Shown: positions 52,204-60,684, counted from the stretch's first letter. The stretch: DNA of 60,684 bases from an uncultured Bacteroidales bacterium (GCA_900318835.1 ONLW01000021.1:1-60684), one strand, 5' to 3'. The notes: generated by a model from the sequence alone, not told the origin. Numbers and translations: made by a program.

Positions 52204-54697
52204 CTTCTTGCTGTTGGGGTTTCTGTTTAAGGCCGTTGTTGATCTTCCAAGAGAAGCCGAGGGTGACGGTGGGCGAGAGGCGCTTGGCCTTGACCACTCG
52301 GTTCATCTGGTCGTCGTAGGTGCGGTGGCCCCAGCCGCCGGTGCAGAGGACATCGCTGACGCGCAGGTTGATGGTGCCGCGCTTGTTGAGGACGTCTTTC
52401 TTTACCGCGAGGTCGACCCAGTAGTTGGCGTCCATCTCGGTTTGCAGGTCGAGCCACGGTGCCCAATATTGGCCACTGAGTTGGATGGTCCAGTCGTGGG
52501 GCAGGTTCATGTAGGAACTGAACTTGCCGCTAGCCTGGAACGACGATTTGCCCTTGTTGCCCAATAGGGCGGTGCCTTCAATGGTGTTTTCATAGAGATT
52601 GATGCTGACGTTGATTTTCCACCACCGGAGGATTTGCCAGTCGACAATGAATTCCATGCCGTAGTTGTAGCCCTTGCTGAGATTAAAGCTGGTGGAGGCG
52701 CGGAAACCGTCGAACTGGGCGTTGTAGGGTTCCCACCAAGCATAGTCATTTGCGTTGGCGGCGTTCCACATGAATCCATAGCGGGTAATCATGTTGTCGG
52801 TCTGGCGGTAGTAGAGTGAGGTGAAGATGTTGACCTTGTCGATGCCAAGGTTGTAGGAGAGCTCGAAGGCGTTGGTGTACTCAGGGTCGAGGTTGGGGTT
52901 GCCGAAACTTATTTGGTCGCCTTCACGGACATCCATATAGGGGTTTAGGTCCCAGAAGTGGGGACGGTGGACGCGGCGGCTGTAGCTGAGCTGCATGCTC
53001 TGCAGGTCGCTGAATTTATAGGAGAGGTGCAACGTGGGATAGAGCTGCCAGTAGATTTTGTCGATGGGAGCAGTGGCAGGGTGGTTGAGGTCCTTGCCAT
53101 AAATGGAGGAGTATTCACCACGGAGGCCGGCCTGCATTGAGAGGCTTTCCGTCAGGTTTCCGCCCATGGTGCCGTAAATGCCATGTACCTGCTGGTTGTA
53201 GTCGAAATGGGTTGACGAGGTGGCGTCGTAGACATGTGTGGTGGTCGTGGTGGTGCGGTAGTAGTCGGCGCGCTGGTTGGGCCAGTCCATACGCCCCTCG
53301 TAGCCCGTCTCCAACCGCCAACCGTTGTTGAAGGGCCGCAGCCAGTTGAACTTGAGGTTTAGTGCCTGGTGGTGGTTCTCGGTCTCGCTTTCGCGGAGGT
53401 AGTAGTGGGCGGTGTGAGCCAGAGCGTCGCGGTATTCCTGTTTCTGTTCGCCGTCGCCTGTCACTCTGCGTGTGCTGAAAGTGGCGTCGAGGGTCAGTTC
53501 CTCGTCCTTGCGGTCGAACTTCTTCGTGTAAAGGAGATTGAATGAGTGGTTGCGGTTTACGTTGTCGCTGCCGGTGGTCTGGTCATAGTGTAGCGAGTCG
53601 TTGGGGGTGTATACATCCTTAGCGTAGATGTCGCTGTGACGCTGGCGGTTGCCGCCACGCAGTTGGTAAGAGAGTAGCAGGCTGTTGTGGTTGTCGAAAT
53701 AGTATTCCCCGCCAATCTTGAAACTTCCCATGTAGTTGGGATTGAGGCTATATTGGTCAATGTCGTAGTGCGAGCGGGTGGAGCCGTCAGTGTTGAGATA
53801 TTCGATGTCGGAATTGGAATGATTGCCGCGTTGGCGCAGGCCTCCATCGGCGTTGAAGAAGAAGTTGTATTTCTTGGTGGTATAGTTGAGACTGACGTTG
53901 GTCATCGCCGTGGGGATAAGGCTGGGAAGTGAGTCGGGCACCAGAAAGGGCAACGGGGCACCGACGTTGACATTCACCACACCGTTGAGTCCCAAGGCTC
54001 CGGCGGTCTTGTCCTTCAGCTTGATATTGATGATACCGCTCATGCCTTCGGGATCGTACTTGGCCGAGGGGTTGGTGATGACCTCGACATTCTCCACTGT
54101 CGAGGCAGGAATCTGTTCAAGCAGCGAGGCCAGATCGCTGGAGAGTAGCTCGCTGGGGCGACCGTTGACCAACACCTTGACGTTCGACGAGCCACGCAGT
54201 GTCACGTTGCCGTCGTTGTCAACAGCCACACTGGGCACTTGTTCGAGCACGTCGGTGGCTGTGCCGCCGCCAGCCACAATGTTCTTGTCCACGTTGACCA
54301 CGCGCTTGTCCAACTGGTATTCCACCATCGAGCGTTCGGCGGTGATTTCCACGGCCTCCATCAAGGTACCGGTCATCTTCAGCTGCACCTTGCCCACCTT
54401 GACATCGCGGTGCTTGTCGCTGAGCACTATCGGCTCTTTCTGGAACCATGTGTCATAACCTATAAAAGTGACTCTCAGTATGTAGTGCCCGTAGGGGACT
54501 GTGAGGGCGAAATGGCCATTGCTCTCGCTGACGGTGCCATTCACTAGTGTTGAATCCGAGGCCTTGAGCAGCGCCACGGTGGCATACTCGATATTCTCGC
54601 CGGTTTTGGCATCCACTACGCGTCCGCGCACATTACCCTGCTGCGCCACCGTCATCACCGGCAAGGCCAGCAGCATCAATATCAAAATCTTTCTCAT
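52172..54697 (-). CDS. TonB-dependent receptor-like outer membrane beta-barrel protein
   Basis: This 841-residue protein has a signal peptide (residues 1-18, ending MTVAQ). A carboxypeptidase-regulatory-like domain follows (GNVRGRVVDAKTGENIEYATV, split as GNVRGRVVDAKT and GENIEYATV), then a plug domain (DVLEQVPSVAVDNDGNVTLRG, split as DVLEQVPSVAV and DNDGNVTLRG, then KVLVNGRPS and VEVITNPSAKYDPEG) and an outer membrane barrel of the OMP_b-brl_3 kind ending near FSWKINNGL. No SusD-like partner is adjacent, so a role in glycan uptake is not indicated. Substrate unknown. Confidence 0.92.
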   Translation of the reverse strand: MRKILILMLLALPVMTVAQQGNVRGRVVDAKTGENIEYATVALLKASDSTLVNGTVSESNGHFALTVPYGHYILRVTFIGYDTWFQKEPIVLSDKHRDVKVGKVQLKMTGTLMEAVEITAERSMVEYQLDKRVVNVDKNIVAGGGTATDVLEQVPSVAVDNDGNVTLRGSSNVKVLVNGRPSELLSSDLASLLEQIPASTVENVEVITNPSAKYDPEGMSGIINIKLKDKTAGALGLNGVVNVNVGAPLPFLVPDSLPSLIPTAMTNVSLNYTTKKYNFFFNADGGLRQRGNHSNSDIEYLNTDGSTRSHYDIDQYSLNPNYMGSFKIGGEYYFDNHNSLLLSYQLRGGNRQRHSDIYAKDVYTPNDSLHYDQTTGSDNVNRNHSFNLLYTKKFDRKDEELTLDATFSTRRVTGDGEQKQEYRDALAHTAHYYLRESETENHHQALNLKFNWLRPFNNGWRLETGYEGRMDWPNQRADYYRTTTTTTHVYDATSSTHFDYNQQVHGIYGTMGGNLTESLSMQAGLRGEYSSIYGKDLNHPATAPIDKIYWQLYPTLHLSYKFSDLQSMQLSYSRRVHRPHFWDLNPYMDVREGDQISFGNPNLDPEYTNAFELSYNLGIDKVNIFTSLYYRQTDNMITRYGFMWNAANANDYAWWEPYNAQFDGFRASTSFNLSKGYNYGMEFIVDWQILRWWKINVSINLYENTIEGTALLGNKGKSSFQASGKFSSYMNLPHDWTIQLSGQYWAPWLDLQTEMDANYWVDLAVKKDVLNKRGTINLRVSDVLCTGGWGHRTYDDQMNRVVKAKRLSPTVTLGFSWKINNGLKQKPQQQEDEGGDESTIY

Positions 54698-54747
54698 TTA
54701 TTATTAAAAGAAAACTCCTAACGGAGTAATTGTTTTTACTGTTAACC

Positions 54748-54808
54748 TTTTCTATTAAAGGAAAAACATATCCACGATAAGCCGTGGGCGTTTTCTTTTA
54801 ATAGAAAA
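54748..54808. terminator. Long AT-rich hairpin between the PAS and receptor genes
   Basis: TTTTCTATTAAA (54,748-54,759) pairs perfectly with TTTAATAGAAAA (54,797-54,808), and the stem continues for about six more bases with one mismatch. Inside is CCACG/CGTGG. It lies between two minus-strand genes and may end the PAS gene transcript. Confidence 0.5.
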
Positions 54809-54848
54809 TATTGTCCCCCCATTTTCCATTTCCCGTAGGGGTTTTCTT

Positions 54849-55208
54849 TCAGTTCTTCGGTTGGCGGACGAAGTGCGGCATCTCAAAGGGAATCTCTATC
54901 GAGTATTCGATGAGGCCTCCGAAGGTGCCGTCCTCCTTGTACCAAGGGGTCTGGTAGATGAGCTTCTTTACCTTGCTGCCATCGGCGAGGGTCTTCTCGA
55001 TGGTATAGGCGTTTAGTTGCTGGTGCTCCAGCAGACCCTTGAGCTTGGTCTTTGCAGGCTCGGGATGGCAGTTCATTAGGTTGTAGCCTACAATCTTCTG
55101 GCCTTTGCTGTTCACGTCGGCGCTGTGCTGGTTCATATCGAGGATATTGCCCTCGGCGTCACACACAGTGATGGCGATATTCGTTAGGTTTTCGAAATAA
55201 TTATCCAT
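54849..55208 (-). CDS. Stand-alone PAS-domain protein
   Basis: This 119-residue protein is a single PAS domain (ITVCDAEGNILDMNQHS, then IVGYNLMNCHPEPAKTKLKG and KKLIYQTPWYKEDG) ending in IEIPFEMPHFVRQPKN. The MNCHPE segment and the last motif are typical of small PAS sensors in anaerobes. It has no output domain, so it probably binds a ligand or partner and signals by contact. It is divergent from the lipoprotein gene at 55,374. Confidence 0.85.
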   Translation of the reverse strand: MDNYFENLTNIAITVCDAEGNILDMNQHSADVNSKGQKIVGYNLMNCHPEPAKTKLKGLLEHQQLNAYTIEKTLADGSKVKKLIYQTPWYKEDGTFGGLIEYSIEIPFEMPHFVRQPKN

Positions 55209-55265
55209 ATTTATTCTATTTTAAATCAAGCAAATAAACTATAAGTCCTATTCACTTTCGGACAG

Positions 55266-55273
55266 CAAAGGTA
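55266..55273 (-). promoter_or_regulatory. -7 box (TACCTTTG) for the PAS gene
   Basis: TACCTTTG on the minus strand, about 58 bp before the PAS ATG. The expected -33 position is CCCG, not TTTG, so only the -7 element fits. Confidence 0.4.
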
Positions 55274-55282
55274 CAAAAAATA

Positions 55283-55313
55283 TTTGGCATGTCGGGAAAT
55301 ATATGTATCTTTG
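55283..55313 (+). promoter_or_regulatory. Bacteroidota-type promoter for the lipoprotein at 55,374
   Basis: TTTG (55,283-55,286), 19 bp, TATCTTTG (55,306-55,313). It shows that the open frame starting at 55,284 is not translated from there. Confidence 0.85.
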
Positions 55314-55373
55314 CACCGGGGAATCAAAATGCCAACTATGGCATTTCGTTTAATCCGACAAGATTATTGTCCA

Positions 55374-56114
55374 ATGAAGAAAATCTTTTTGCTCGGCGCG
55401 ATGGAGTGCGCCCTCGGAATGATGACCGCCTGCAAGAGTGCCAATAACACCGAAGTTGAAAAGGGCACCACTTGCAGCACAGACACCATCCACCTTGCGG
55501 ATACGGCCTTTGTTGAACAGACTGTTGAGGTGACACAAAACGGGATAGTGTGGGAGGACGTGAGGATAAGTCAGGCTGAATTCGAGGCTGCCGCTTTGGT
55601 CAAGACCCATTATCAGAAGACGCGCTCCGACCGCACTCCCGATAAAAAAGACTCTGCCATCGTTCGTAATTGGACCAAAGAGATAGGAGAGGCGGACGTG
55701 GATTATTGCATGAAAGAATGTGGCTTTTACGACTTTGAGGGTTGTGGGCACATTGTTGAGCTTGCCGCGGGAGATTACTGTTGCACACGTACACAAAACG
55801 ACACAACACGTATAGAGACTTGCTGGCTATCTTTGTCAACGGACAACCTGTTGGCCAGTTATTATACAGATGTCATTTATTGGGACGCCCCGTTTGAAGA
55901 TGCGGAGGGCATAGTTTATATCTACCCTTATGATTGCACAACAGACAAACTCGGCAAACCGTTCGTTTACAAAACACCTCCGCGATGGTGGCCATGTGGC
56001 GACTCATTCTGGGGCGCGGACGGTTGGTTTTTCATTCAAGGTTGGGACAAGGAAAGAAATACCGAATACCACAAAGTCCGTCCTAAACAAAGAAGGGGCA
56101 TAGAAGGCATGTAG
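55374..56114 (+). CDS. Lipoprotein of unknown function
   Basis: The ATG at 55,374 is chosen because a lipoprotein signal follows at once (MKKIFLLGAMECALGMMTAC, Cys20), giving 246 residues. The frame opens 90 bp upstream, within the promoter. The mature part has an acidic linker, then a domain with WTKEIGEADVDYCMKECGFYD, split as WTKEIGEADVDY and CMKECGFYD, and further Cys pairs (CGH, DYCCTRTQN), and a Trp-rich C-terminus (PPRWWPCGDSFWGADGWFF). I do not recognise the family. Confidence 0.75.
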   Translation: MKKIFLLGAMECALGMMTACKSANNTEVEKGTTCSTDTIHLADTAFVEQTVEVTQNGIVWEDVRISQAEFEAAALVKTHYQKTRSDRTPDKKDSAIVRNWTKEIGEADVDYCMKECGFYDFEGCGHIVELAAGDYCCTRTQNDTTRIETCWLSLSTDNLLASYYTDVIYWDAPFEDAEGIVYIYPYDCTTDKLGKPFVYKTPPRWWPCGDSFWGADGWFFIQGWDKERNTEYHKVRPKQRRGIEGM

Positions 56115-56154
56115 AAGGGACTGAGAAGGCATGCTTTGAAATAACAATATTTTT

Positions 56155-56185
56155 CTCTGTATATTGAAAACTTTTCGTATTTTTG
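56155..56185 (+). promoter_or_regulatory. Probable promoter for the second DUF4143 ATPase
   Basis: TATTTTTG at 56,178-56,185 is a good -7 box; upstream only a weak match (TCTG, spacing 18) to TTTG is present. Confidence 0.5.
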
Positions 56186-56200
56186 CAAAAAGTTTTAAAT

Positions 56201-57391
56201 ATGGAGAGAATTGAAAGAAAGGCGTATACCGACCATATCCTGAGTTTGTTAGGCAAGGGAGAGGTGGTTGTGCTCACGGGGCATCGCAGGGCCGGAAAGA
56301 GCTGTATTCTTGAGTGTTTGGCTGATTTGCTGAAAGAGAATGGCAACGTTATGTACGTTGACATGGAGAACCCTGACTATGCCGACATCGACTCATACGT
56401 GCAGCTGAACGAGTGGATTAAAGTCCACATTGTGCAGGGACGGCACAACTATCTATTGATTGATGAGGTGCAGGAGATAGCGTCTTTCGAGAAGGTGTTG
56501 CGCTACTGGGTGAAGCAACCGAATATGGATATTGTGGTGACGGGCAGCAATGCCATGATGCTGTCGAGCGATATTGCCTCGGTATTCGCAGGTAGATATC
56601 TTCGCGTTCATATCCAGAGCTTGAATTATAGTGAATTCCTGAAGTTTCACAAGCTGTCAGCCTCTCCCGAAGCGTTGGCTTCCTATCTGCGCTGGGGCGG
56701 GCTGCCGTTCCTGTGCAATATTCCTGCCGAGGACATCCGCACACGCACCGACTACCTTGGCAGCATCTACGACACCATTTTCGTGAAAGACATCATCAAC
56801 CGGAAGCAGGTGAGGAATGTGGCTTTCATCGACAATCTGGCACGATTTGTGGCTGACAACAGCGGGAAACTGTTCTCGGCCAGCAGCATAGCCAAATACC
56901 TGAAAAACGGAGAGTCGTCAGTCTCCTCCAACACCGTGGCCGACTATATGGAAACGCTGTGTGCTACCTATATGATTGACCGCGTGCAGCGCTACGACAT
57001 CCATGGGAAACGGCTTTTTGAGCAGCAAGAGAAATACTACTACGAAGACCTTGGCATCCGCAACTACCTTTGTCGCGACAAACGTCAGCCCGATATGGAG
57101 AAGGTGCTGGAGAATGCAGTCTATATCAAGTTGCTAAATATGGGCTACACGGTGTATGTTGGCCAGCTCGGCGGCAAAGAGATTGACTTTGTGGCCCGTC
57201 GGGGCGACGAGGTGGCTTATTATCAGGTGTCGCTACAAATATCAAACACTGAGACATACGAGCGCGAGTATGGTAACCTCAAGCACATCAAGGACAACTA
57301 CCCGAAATATGTCATCACCATGGATCCGATGGCGCAACTGGTCAACGACGACGGGATAATCACGTTGCAGGCTTCGGAGTTTCTGCTTTAA
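56201..57391 (+). CDS. AAA_14/DUF4143-family ATPase, second copy
   Basis: This 396-residue protein uses the ATG at 56,201, which follows a TATTTTTG box at 56,178-56,185; an upstream TTG lies inside that box. Walker A is GHRRAGKSC, Walker B LLIDEVQEI, then VVTGSNAMMLSSD, LRWGGLPF, and a DUF4143 C-terminus (ENAVYIKLLNMGY, EIDFVARR). It is clearly related to the ATPase at 23,353 but belongs to another branch. Function unknown. A strong terminator follows. Confidence 0.88.
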   Translation: MERIERKAYTDHILSLLGKGEVVVLTGHRRAGKSCILECLADLLKENGNVMYVDMENPDYADIDSYVQLNEWIKVHIVQGRHNYLLIDEVQEIASFEKVLRYWVKQPNMDIVVTGSNAMMLSSDIASVFAGRYLRVHIQSLNYSEFLKFHKLSASPEALASYLRWGGLPFLCNIPAEDIRTRTDYLGSIYDTIFVKDIINRKQVRNVAFIDNLARFVADNSGKLFSASSIAKYLKNGESSVSSNTVADYMETLCATYMIDRVQRYDIHGKRLFEQQEKYYYEDLGIRNYLCRDKRQPDMEKVLENAVYIKLLNMGYTVYVGQLGGKEIDFVARRGDEVAYYQVSLQISNTETYEREYGNLKHIKDNYPKYVITMDPMAQLVNDDGIITLQASEFLL

Positions 57392-57393
57392 AT

Positions 57394-57445
57394 AAAAAGC
57401 TTGCGCAGGTGCAATTTGAAAATTGACCTGCGCAAGCAGTTTTAT
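57394..57445. terminator. Strong bidirectional terminator
   Basis: GCTTGCGCAGGT (57,399-57,410) pairs perfectly with ACCTGCGCAAGC (57,426-57,437), with an inner CAATTT/AAATTG. An A run on the left and a T run on the right suit both the plus-strand ATPase gene and the minus-strand phosphate butyryltransferase gene. Confidence 0.9.
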
Positions 57446-57483
57446 AGGATTGGTCTAAATGATTCCCCGCCGCGGGGACGCGG

Positions 57484-58392
57484 TTATTTGCACTGTAGGG
57501 CAGCGAGGGCGATGCTGTAGAGCTTGGTCTTGGCGCTGTCGCCGCGGCTGGTGAGGACGCAGGGGACGCGGGCACCCATGACCATGCAGGCGAGTTCGGC
57601 GTGGGCGAACTTGGTGCAGGCTTTGTAGAAGATGTTGCCGCTCTCGATGTTGGGGAAGAGGAGGCAGTCGGCGTCACCGGCGACCTCGCTGGTGAGCTTC
57701 TTGGTCTGGGCGCTCTCCTTGTCGATGGCGCAGTCGAGGCTCAGGGGACCATCGACCACAGCGCCGGGAATCTGACCACGGAGGCTCTGCATACCGAGCC
57801 AAGCGGCTTCGGCGCAGGCGGGCATTCCGATGGAGACCTGCTCGGTGGCGGCGAGGACAGCCACTTTGGGTTTGGGGTTCTCGAGGCTCTTCGAGACCTG
57901 GATGAGGAAGTTCATGATGGCGGTCTTCTGCTTGAAGTCGGGGGCGGGGATGATGGCCATATCGGAGCAGCAGAGCAGTTTGTGGTAGGCGGGAACCTCC
58001 ATGACGGCCATGTGGGTCAGCATGTCGTTCTTCTTGCCGGGCATGAGGCCGCACTCCTTGTTGAGGATGGCACGCATGTACTTGTCGGTGGAGAGGAGGC
58101 CCTTCATCAGGAAGTCGCCCTTGCCCTCGTTAATCATCTTCACGGCAACTGCACCGGCCTTGTTGTCGTTGGCTTCCTGAACCATCTCAAACTTGTTGGG
58201 GTCGATGCCTTCTTCGGCGCAGACTTTCTTCATGGTTTCGATGTCGCCCACGAGGGTGGCTTCGACGATACCGCGGTCGATGGCGGCGCTTACGGCGCAG
58301 ATGGTGTGGCTATCGTTGGCATAGGCAGCCACCAAACGTTTCTTACCTTTCGATTTGACCAGCTCCAGCAGGTCGTCAAGTTTCGTAATCAT
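57484..58392 (-). CDS. ptb: Phosphate butyryltransferase
   Basis: This 302-residue protein matches the phosphate acetyl/butyryltransferase family in its shorter form without an N-terminal regulatory domain: VAAYANDSHT, DFLMKGLLST, DMAIIPAPDFKQK, NFLIQVSKSLE, KVAVLAATEQVS, VVDGPLSLDCAI and the C-terminal CLLFPNIESGNIFYK. It converts butyryl-CoA and phosphate to butyryl-phosphate, a step of butyrate fermentation; a related acyl substrate is possible. A butyrate kinase gene is not in the window. Confidence 0.88.
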   Translation of the reverse strand: MITKLDDLLELVKSKGKKRLVAAYANDSHTICAVSAAIDRGIVEATLVGDIETMKKVCAEEGIDPNKFEMVQEANDNKAGAVAVKMINEGKGDFLMKGLLSTDKYMRAILNKECGLMPGKKNDMLTHMAVMEVPAYHKLLCCSDMAIIPAPDFKQKTAIMNFLIQVSKSLENPKPKVAVLAATEQVSIGMPACAEAAWLGMQSLRGQIPGAVVDGPLSLDCAIDKESAQTKKLTSEVAGDADCLLFPNIESGNIFYKACTKFAHAELACMVMGARVPCVLTSRGDSAKTKLYSIALAALQCK

Positions 58393-58438
58393 CTTATTGC
58401 TAATTTTTTAATTGTTAATTAATCGATTTTTGAAACTG

Positions 58439-58469
58439 CAAATATACAACATTCCGCTGAATAAACAAA
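58439..58469 (-). promoter_or_regulatory. Bacteroidota-type promoter for ptb
   Basis: Read on the minus strand: TTTG (58,469-58,466), 19 bp, TATATTTG (58,446-58,439), 47 bp before the ATG. Confidence 0.85.
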
Positions 58470-58487
58470 ATAAAAAAATGTTAGTTC

Positions 58488-59726
58488 CTATCGCTTCCTG
58501 GAATCATCGGAAAAAGTGATGACCTGAATCTTATGGACATTGGATTTGTACAGGAATAAGCCCAGTTTTTCGGATAAAATGTTTGGGAGCGTCTCTATGT
58601 CGTAAGGGTAAGGGAATAAATCTAAATCGTATTTTATTGGGAAGTATTCATTGGTTCCTATTTCCAACACAACTGGGCAATCGTACATTATTCTGATATC
58701 GTCAGCCAGCCCCATCATTGTGCTGTTTTCTGCACCATTGGTTTCGTTGACTTTTTGTTGGTCCTCTATTCCGATGACAAACATGTTCCCGTAAGTCGTG
58801 TCTATCTGAAGCGGGCTATGGTTGGCAAGGTCAGTCAGCAGCCAGGAGGCATTGTGGTAGGGAATAGTGTCGTGGAATGTCAATGTGTATTCCCAACAAG
58901 GTTCTTCTTTGTGGGCAAGTTGAATCCTGAAAAATTCTGTGTGAGAATAGGCTCCGGAAATGATGTCTGGATTAAATTTCTTTGCCAAATTGAGGGCAAT
59001 AACTGGTAGGTTGCCCCTAATGGCCACGGTGCTATCGTTAATCTCAGTGAAACTTATTGTCTCGTTAGGCAGGGGCCGTAGGGAGGCGGAATAGAGTGGG
59101 GTATCAAAATCTGTGGAAGTGATTTTGTATGAAGGAGTTGTAGGCATCAAAATGACAATTAGAATGGCGACGGTGTTGTTTAGCGCATGAAGCAAGCAGG
59201 CCCACCAGAAACCGAGGTTATAAACCAGCCAGCAAGCCACCAGGCCAAGGCTGAATAACTCTGTCAGGCACAGGATTGCGTCGATGTTGAAGGCGGAGAA
59301 TTCGGTGATATGAGCCAAAGCAAATACCATGGAGGTGGCGAGCATCAACGCAACTGTCCTTGTGTCGTTTCTGTCTCTCAACAAATAATCAAGCGATGTG
59401 CACAACAGGAATCCCCCAACACCAAGCCACCAAAAAGTGCTGAGTGCCACATACCCGCCCATCAGAGCAAACAACCCCAAAGTGATAATTCTTTTCCGGC
59501 TCTTTGTCCAATATCGGAAGAGGAATTCCTCCAGAATCGGTGCTACAATACACACGCTCAGCATCAGGAACACAACGGGGAAGCGGTCCGCAAGATCATC
59601 CAACAATGGTTCCTGGCCCGGCATTTCATACCCGCAGAGGGGAACTATGACGCGTATTATGGCAGATACAATCCATAGAATGATGCCGCTCCATAGGATT
59701 TTTACATGGGAGATTTTTCTTTTCAT
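58488..59726 (-). CDS. CPBP-family intramembrane metalloprotease with a C-terminal soluble domain
   Basis: The ATG at 59,726 gives 412 residues; a TTG four codons upstream is less likely. The first 210 residues hold about six to eight hydrophobic segments with the three CPBP (CAAX protease) motifs: EEFLFR, FALAH and HALNN. About 200 soluble residues of unknown kind follow, which most CPBP proteins lack. CPBP members can process prenylated proteins or act in bacteriocin immunity and signalling; the role here is open. The gene is AT-rich compared with ptb. Confidence 0.85.
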   Translation of the reverse strand: MKRKISHVKILWSGIILWIVSAIIRVIVPLCGYEMPGQEPLLDDLADRFPVVFLMLSVCIVAPILEEFLFRYWTKSRKRIITLGLFALMGGYVALSTFWWLGVGGFLLCTSLDYLLRDRNDTRTVALMLATSMVFALAHITEFSAFNIDAILCLTELFSLGLVACWLVYNLGFWWACLLHALNNTVAILIVILMPTTPSYKITSTDFDTPLYSASLRPLPNETISFTEINDSTVAIRGNLPVIALNLAKKFNPDIISGAYSHTEFFRIQLAHKEEPCWEYTLTFHDTIPYHNASWLLTDLANHSPLQIDTTYGNMFVIGIEDQQKVNETNGAENSTMMGLADDIRIMYDCPVVLEIGTNEYFPIKYDLDLFPYPYDIETLPNILSEKLGLFLYKSNVHKIQVITFSDDSRKR

Positions 59727-59738
59727 TTCTCTAGGCAA

Positions 59739-59890
59739 TGATATGGTAATTTAAATAACATGATGAATAAGAGCTCGCTTAAATATCGGAATCTTTATTA
59801 TTATATTTTCTAGTTATTTGATAATCATGTATATGTGTGTTGGTTTACAGTATGAAGATTCTTCGTAACTTGAGCGAGCTCTCAATGACA
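59739..59890. other. AT-rich spacer with distant inverted repeat
   Basis: No gene seen. AGAGCTCGCTTA (59,770-59,781) is nearly the inverse of TGAGCGAGCTCT (59,871-59,882), bracketing about 90 AT-rich bases that begin 44 nt upstream of the CPBP start and end 8 nt short of the next gene. Confidence 0.4.
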
Positions 59891-60664
59891 TTACATTCTT
59901 AGTGTACAATCGTTGCCATTCCCACCAACTGCATTTGGATGTAGGCAACTTGGCCAAATAGGCCACTCTGCGCCACCGAGGCATCTTACGCAACATTTAC
60001 CACGAAATGTTCCACAGCCCCAGCTGGTACATTTGTTTGTGTTGTTATGTATCACTCTATCGCAATGTATAGTATAAGCTGTATATGCGATAGCTACTAT
60101 AGTAACGACGGTTCCAACGATGGGAATTGCTTTACTTACTACTTTGGCGATTGTTATCAAAGCTGGCCCTTTGGTATTATTTTCGGACATCAACGTACTA
60201 ATTTCTTTTATGAAATCTATTTTGTCGTCAGTGGTGAAATCGAAATGAGCTACACTATTGTCATCACGCAGCATGTCAAAGGATATCTTATCCCCGGAAG
60301 ATGCTATATTATAAAAAGTTACGATTGCGCCCTCCTCTGTTTCAATGGAGACTTTGTCTTCGCCACATTCTAGTATTGCAAATTTTGAGTTTAAAATATT
60401 GCTTGTATAGTTTACGTCAAACTGAAACTTTCCATTCTCAAAATATCTATTATTCCACTCCGACTCATATATATTCCCAAGGTCAAGTAACTCCAGTCTA
60501 TCATAAGTTTTATCTGTGGTTATTTCTGCAATTAAATTTATGTCGCTTTTTTTTGATTTGACAGAATTGGAGGTGGATTTTTCGTCTTCTTTGCTGCAGC
60601 TATAGATTAACGCAGTCGTTGCAATCAAGGCAATACCCATGAGGGTCAAAAATTTTCTCTTCAT
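59891..60664 (-). CDS. Lipoprotein with hydrophobic segment and cysteine-rich C-terminus
   Basis: This 257-residue protein has a lipoprotein signal with lipobox L-I-Y-S-C (Cys23). Residues about 24-165 form an ordinary soluble domain. A hydrophobic stretch follows (about 170-198, including VGTVVTIVAIAYTAYTI), then a final 55 residues with eight Cys (HCDR, KCTSWGCG, KCCVRCLGG, SCLHP, DCTLRM). The layout recalls small secreted peptides made as precursors, but no known family was recognised. The gene is AT-rich. The promoter would lie at or beyond the window edge. Confidence 0.7.
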   Translation of the reverse strand: MKRKFLTLMGIALIATTALIYSCSKEDEKSTSNSVKSKKSDINLIAEITTDKTYDRLELLDLGNIYESEWNNRYFENGKFQFDVNYTSNILNSKFAILECGEDKVSIETEEGAIVTFYNIASSGDKISFDMLRDDNSVAHFDFTTDDKIDFIKEISTLMSENNTKGPALITIAKVVSKAIPIVGTVVTIVAIAYTAYTIHCDRVIHNNTNKCTSWGCGTFRGKCCVRCLGGAEWPIWPSCLHPNAVGGNGNDCTLRM

Positions 60665-60684
60665 TGTTTTTTAATTTTAGTTGT

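Noticed and set aside
52172-54697. SusC-type component of a polysaccharide utilisation locus
   Set aside because: No SusD-like gene or glycoside hydrolase is adjacent, and the barrel is of another subtype.
1-60684. tRNA, rRNA or riboswitch genes
   Set aside because: No T-loop, anticodon-arm or rRNA-like sequence was recognised in any of the spacers; a covariance-model scan would be needed to exclude small RNAs.

Overview
The window looks like a chromosomal segment of a Bacteroidales bacterium (Bacteroidota). Support comes from type IX secretion (T9SS) tails on two secreted proteins, many promoters of the Bacteroidota form TTTG-N19-TAnnTTTG, few Shine-Dalgarno sites, a TonB-dependent receptor with a carboxypeptidase-regulatory-like N-terminus, and families such as peptidase C10, dipeptidase C69, PNGase F, DUF4143 ATPases and DUF6266-like proteins. 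Most of the window is GC-rich with GC-rich third codon positions. The exceptions are about 16.3-22 kb and the last 2 kb, which are clearly AT-rich. No rRNA, tRNA, CRISPR array or transposase was seen.

Region by region: 1-12.2 kb is one giant repetitive surface adhesin, cut at the left edge and split by a frameshift at about 11,020, ending in a T9SS sorting domain. It is followed by an OmpA-like porin (12.4-13.9 kb). 14.2-26.1 kb is an accessory, defence-like region: a DUF6266-like gene, a Fic enzyme with putative operator repeats, an MmeI-like single-chain restriction-modification enzyme directly followed by a membrane KAP NTPase, a BRO-N/Fic fusion, a DUF4143 ATPase, a third Fic protein with a variant motif, and four truncated gene starts. 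26.1-35.8 kb carries a secreted C10 protease, DUF1846, an M48 protease with a barrel-like tail plus its partner, TIGR04076, a second DUF6266-like gene behind competing inverted repeats, and a C69 dipeptidase.

35.8-43.4 kb is a tightly spaced plus-strand run: CsgG-like protein, three small lipoproteins including DUF4810 and DUF799 types, PNGase F, a sugar nucleotidyltransferase and an AddB-like nuclease. 43.5-48.0 kb is a TPR/OmpA-like lipoprotein followed by pssA, queA and comF. 48.2-50.3 kb is pyrH, frr and birA. 50.3-55.2 kb on the minus strand holds an ECF sigma factor, its probable anti-sigma partner and a secreted protein, then an HsdR-N-like protein, a TonB-dependent receptor and a small PAS protein. 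55.3-60.7 kb holds a lipoprotein, a second DUF4143 ATPase, phosphate butyryltransferase, a CPBP protease and a cysteine-rich lipoprotein.

Two themes stand out. One is the accessory region with its restriction enzyme/KAP pair, three unlike Fic proteins and remnants of gene starts. The other is a set of short palindromes and 7-, 9- or 11-bp tandem repeats found both between genes and inserted in frame into housekeeping and regulatory genes (queA, birA, anti-sigma factor, DUF6266-like). Functions are assigned from motif recognition by eye only; no database search was run.
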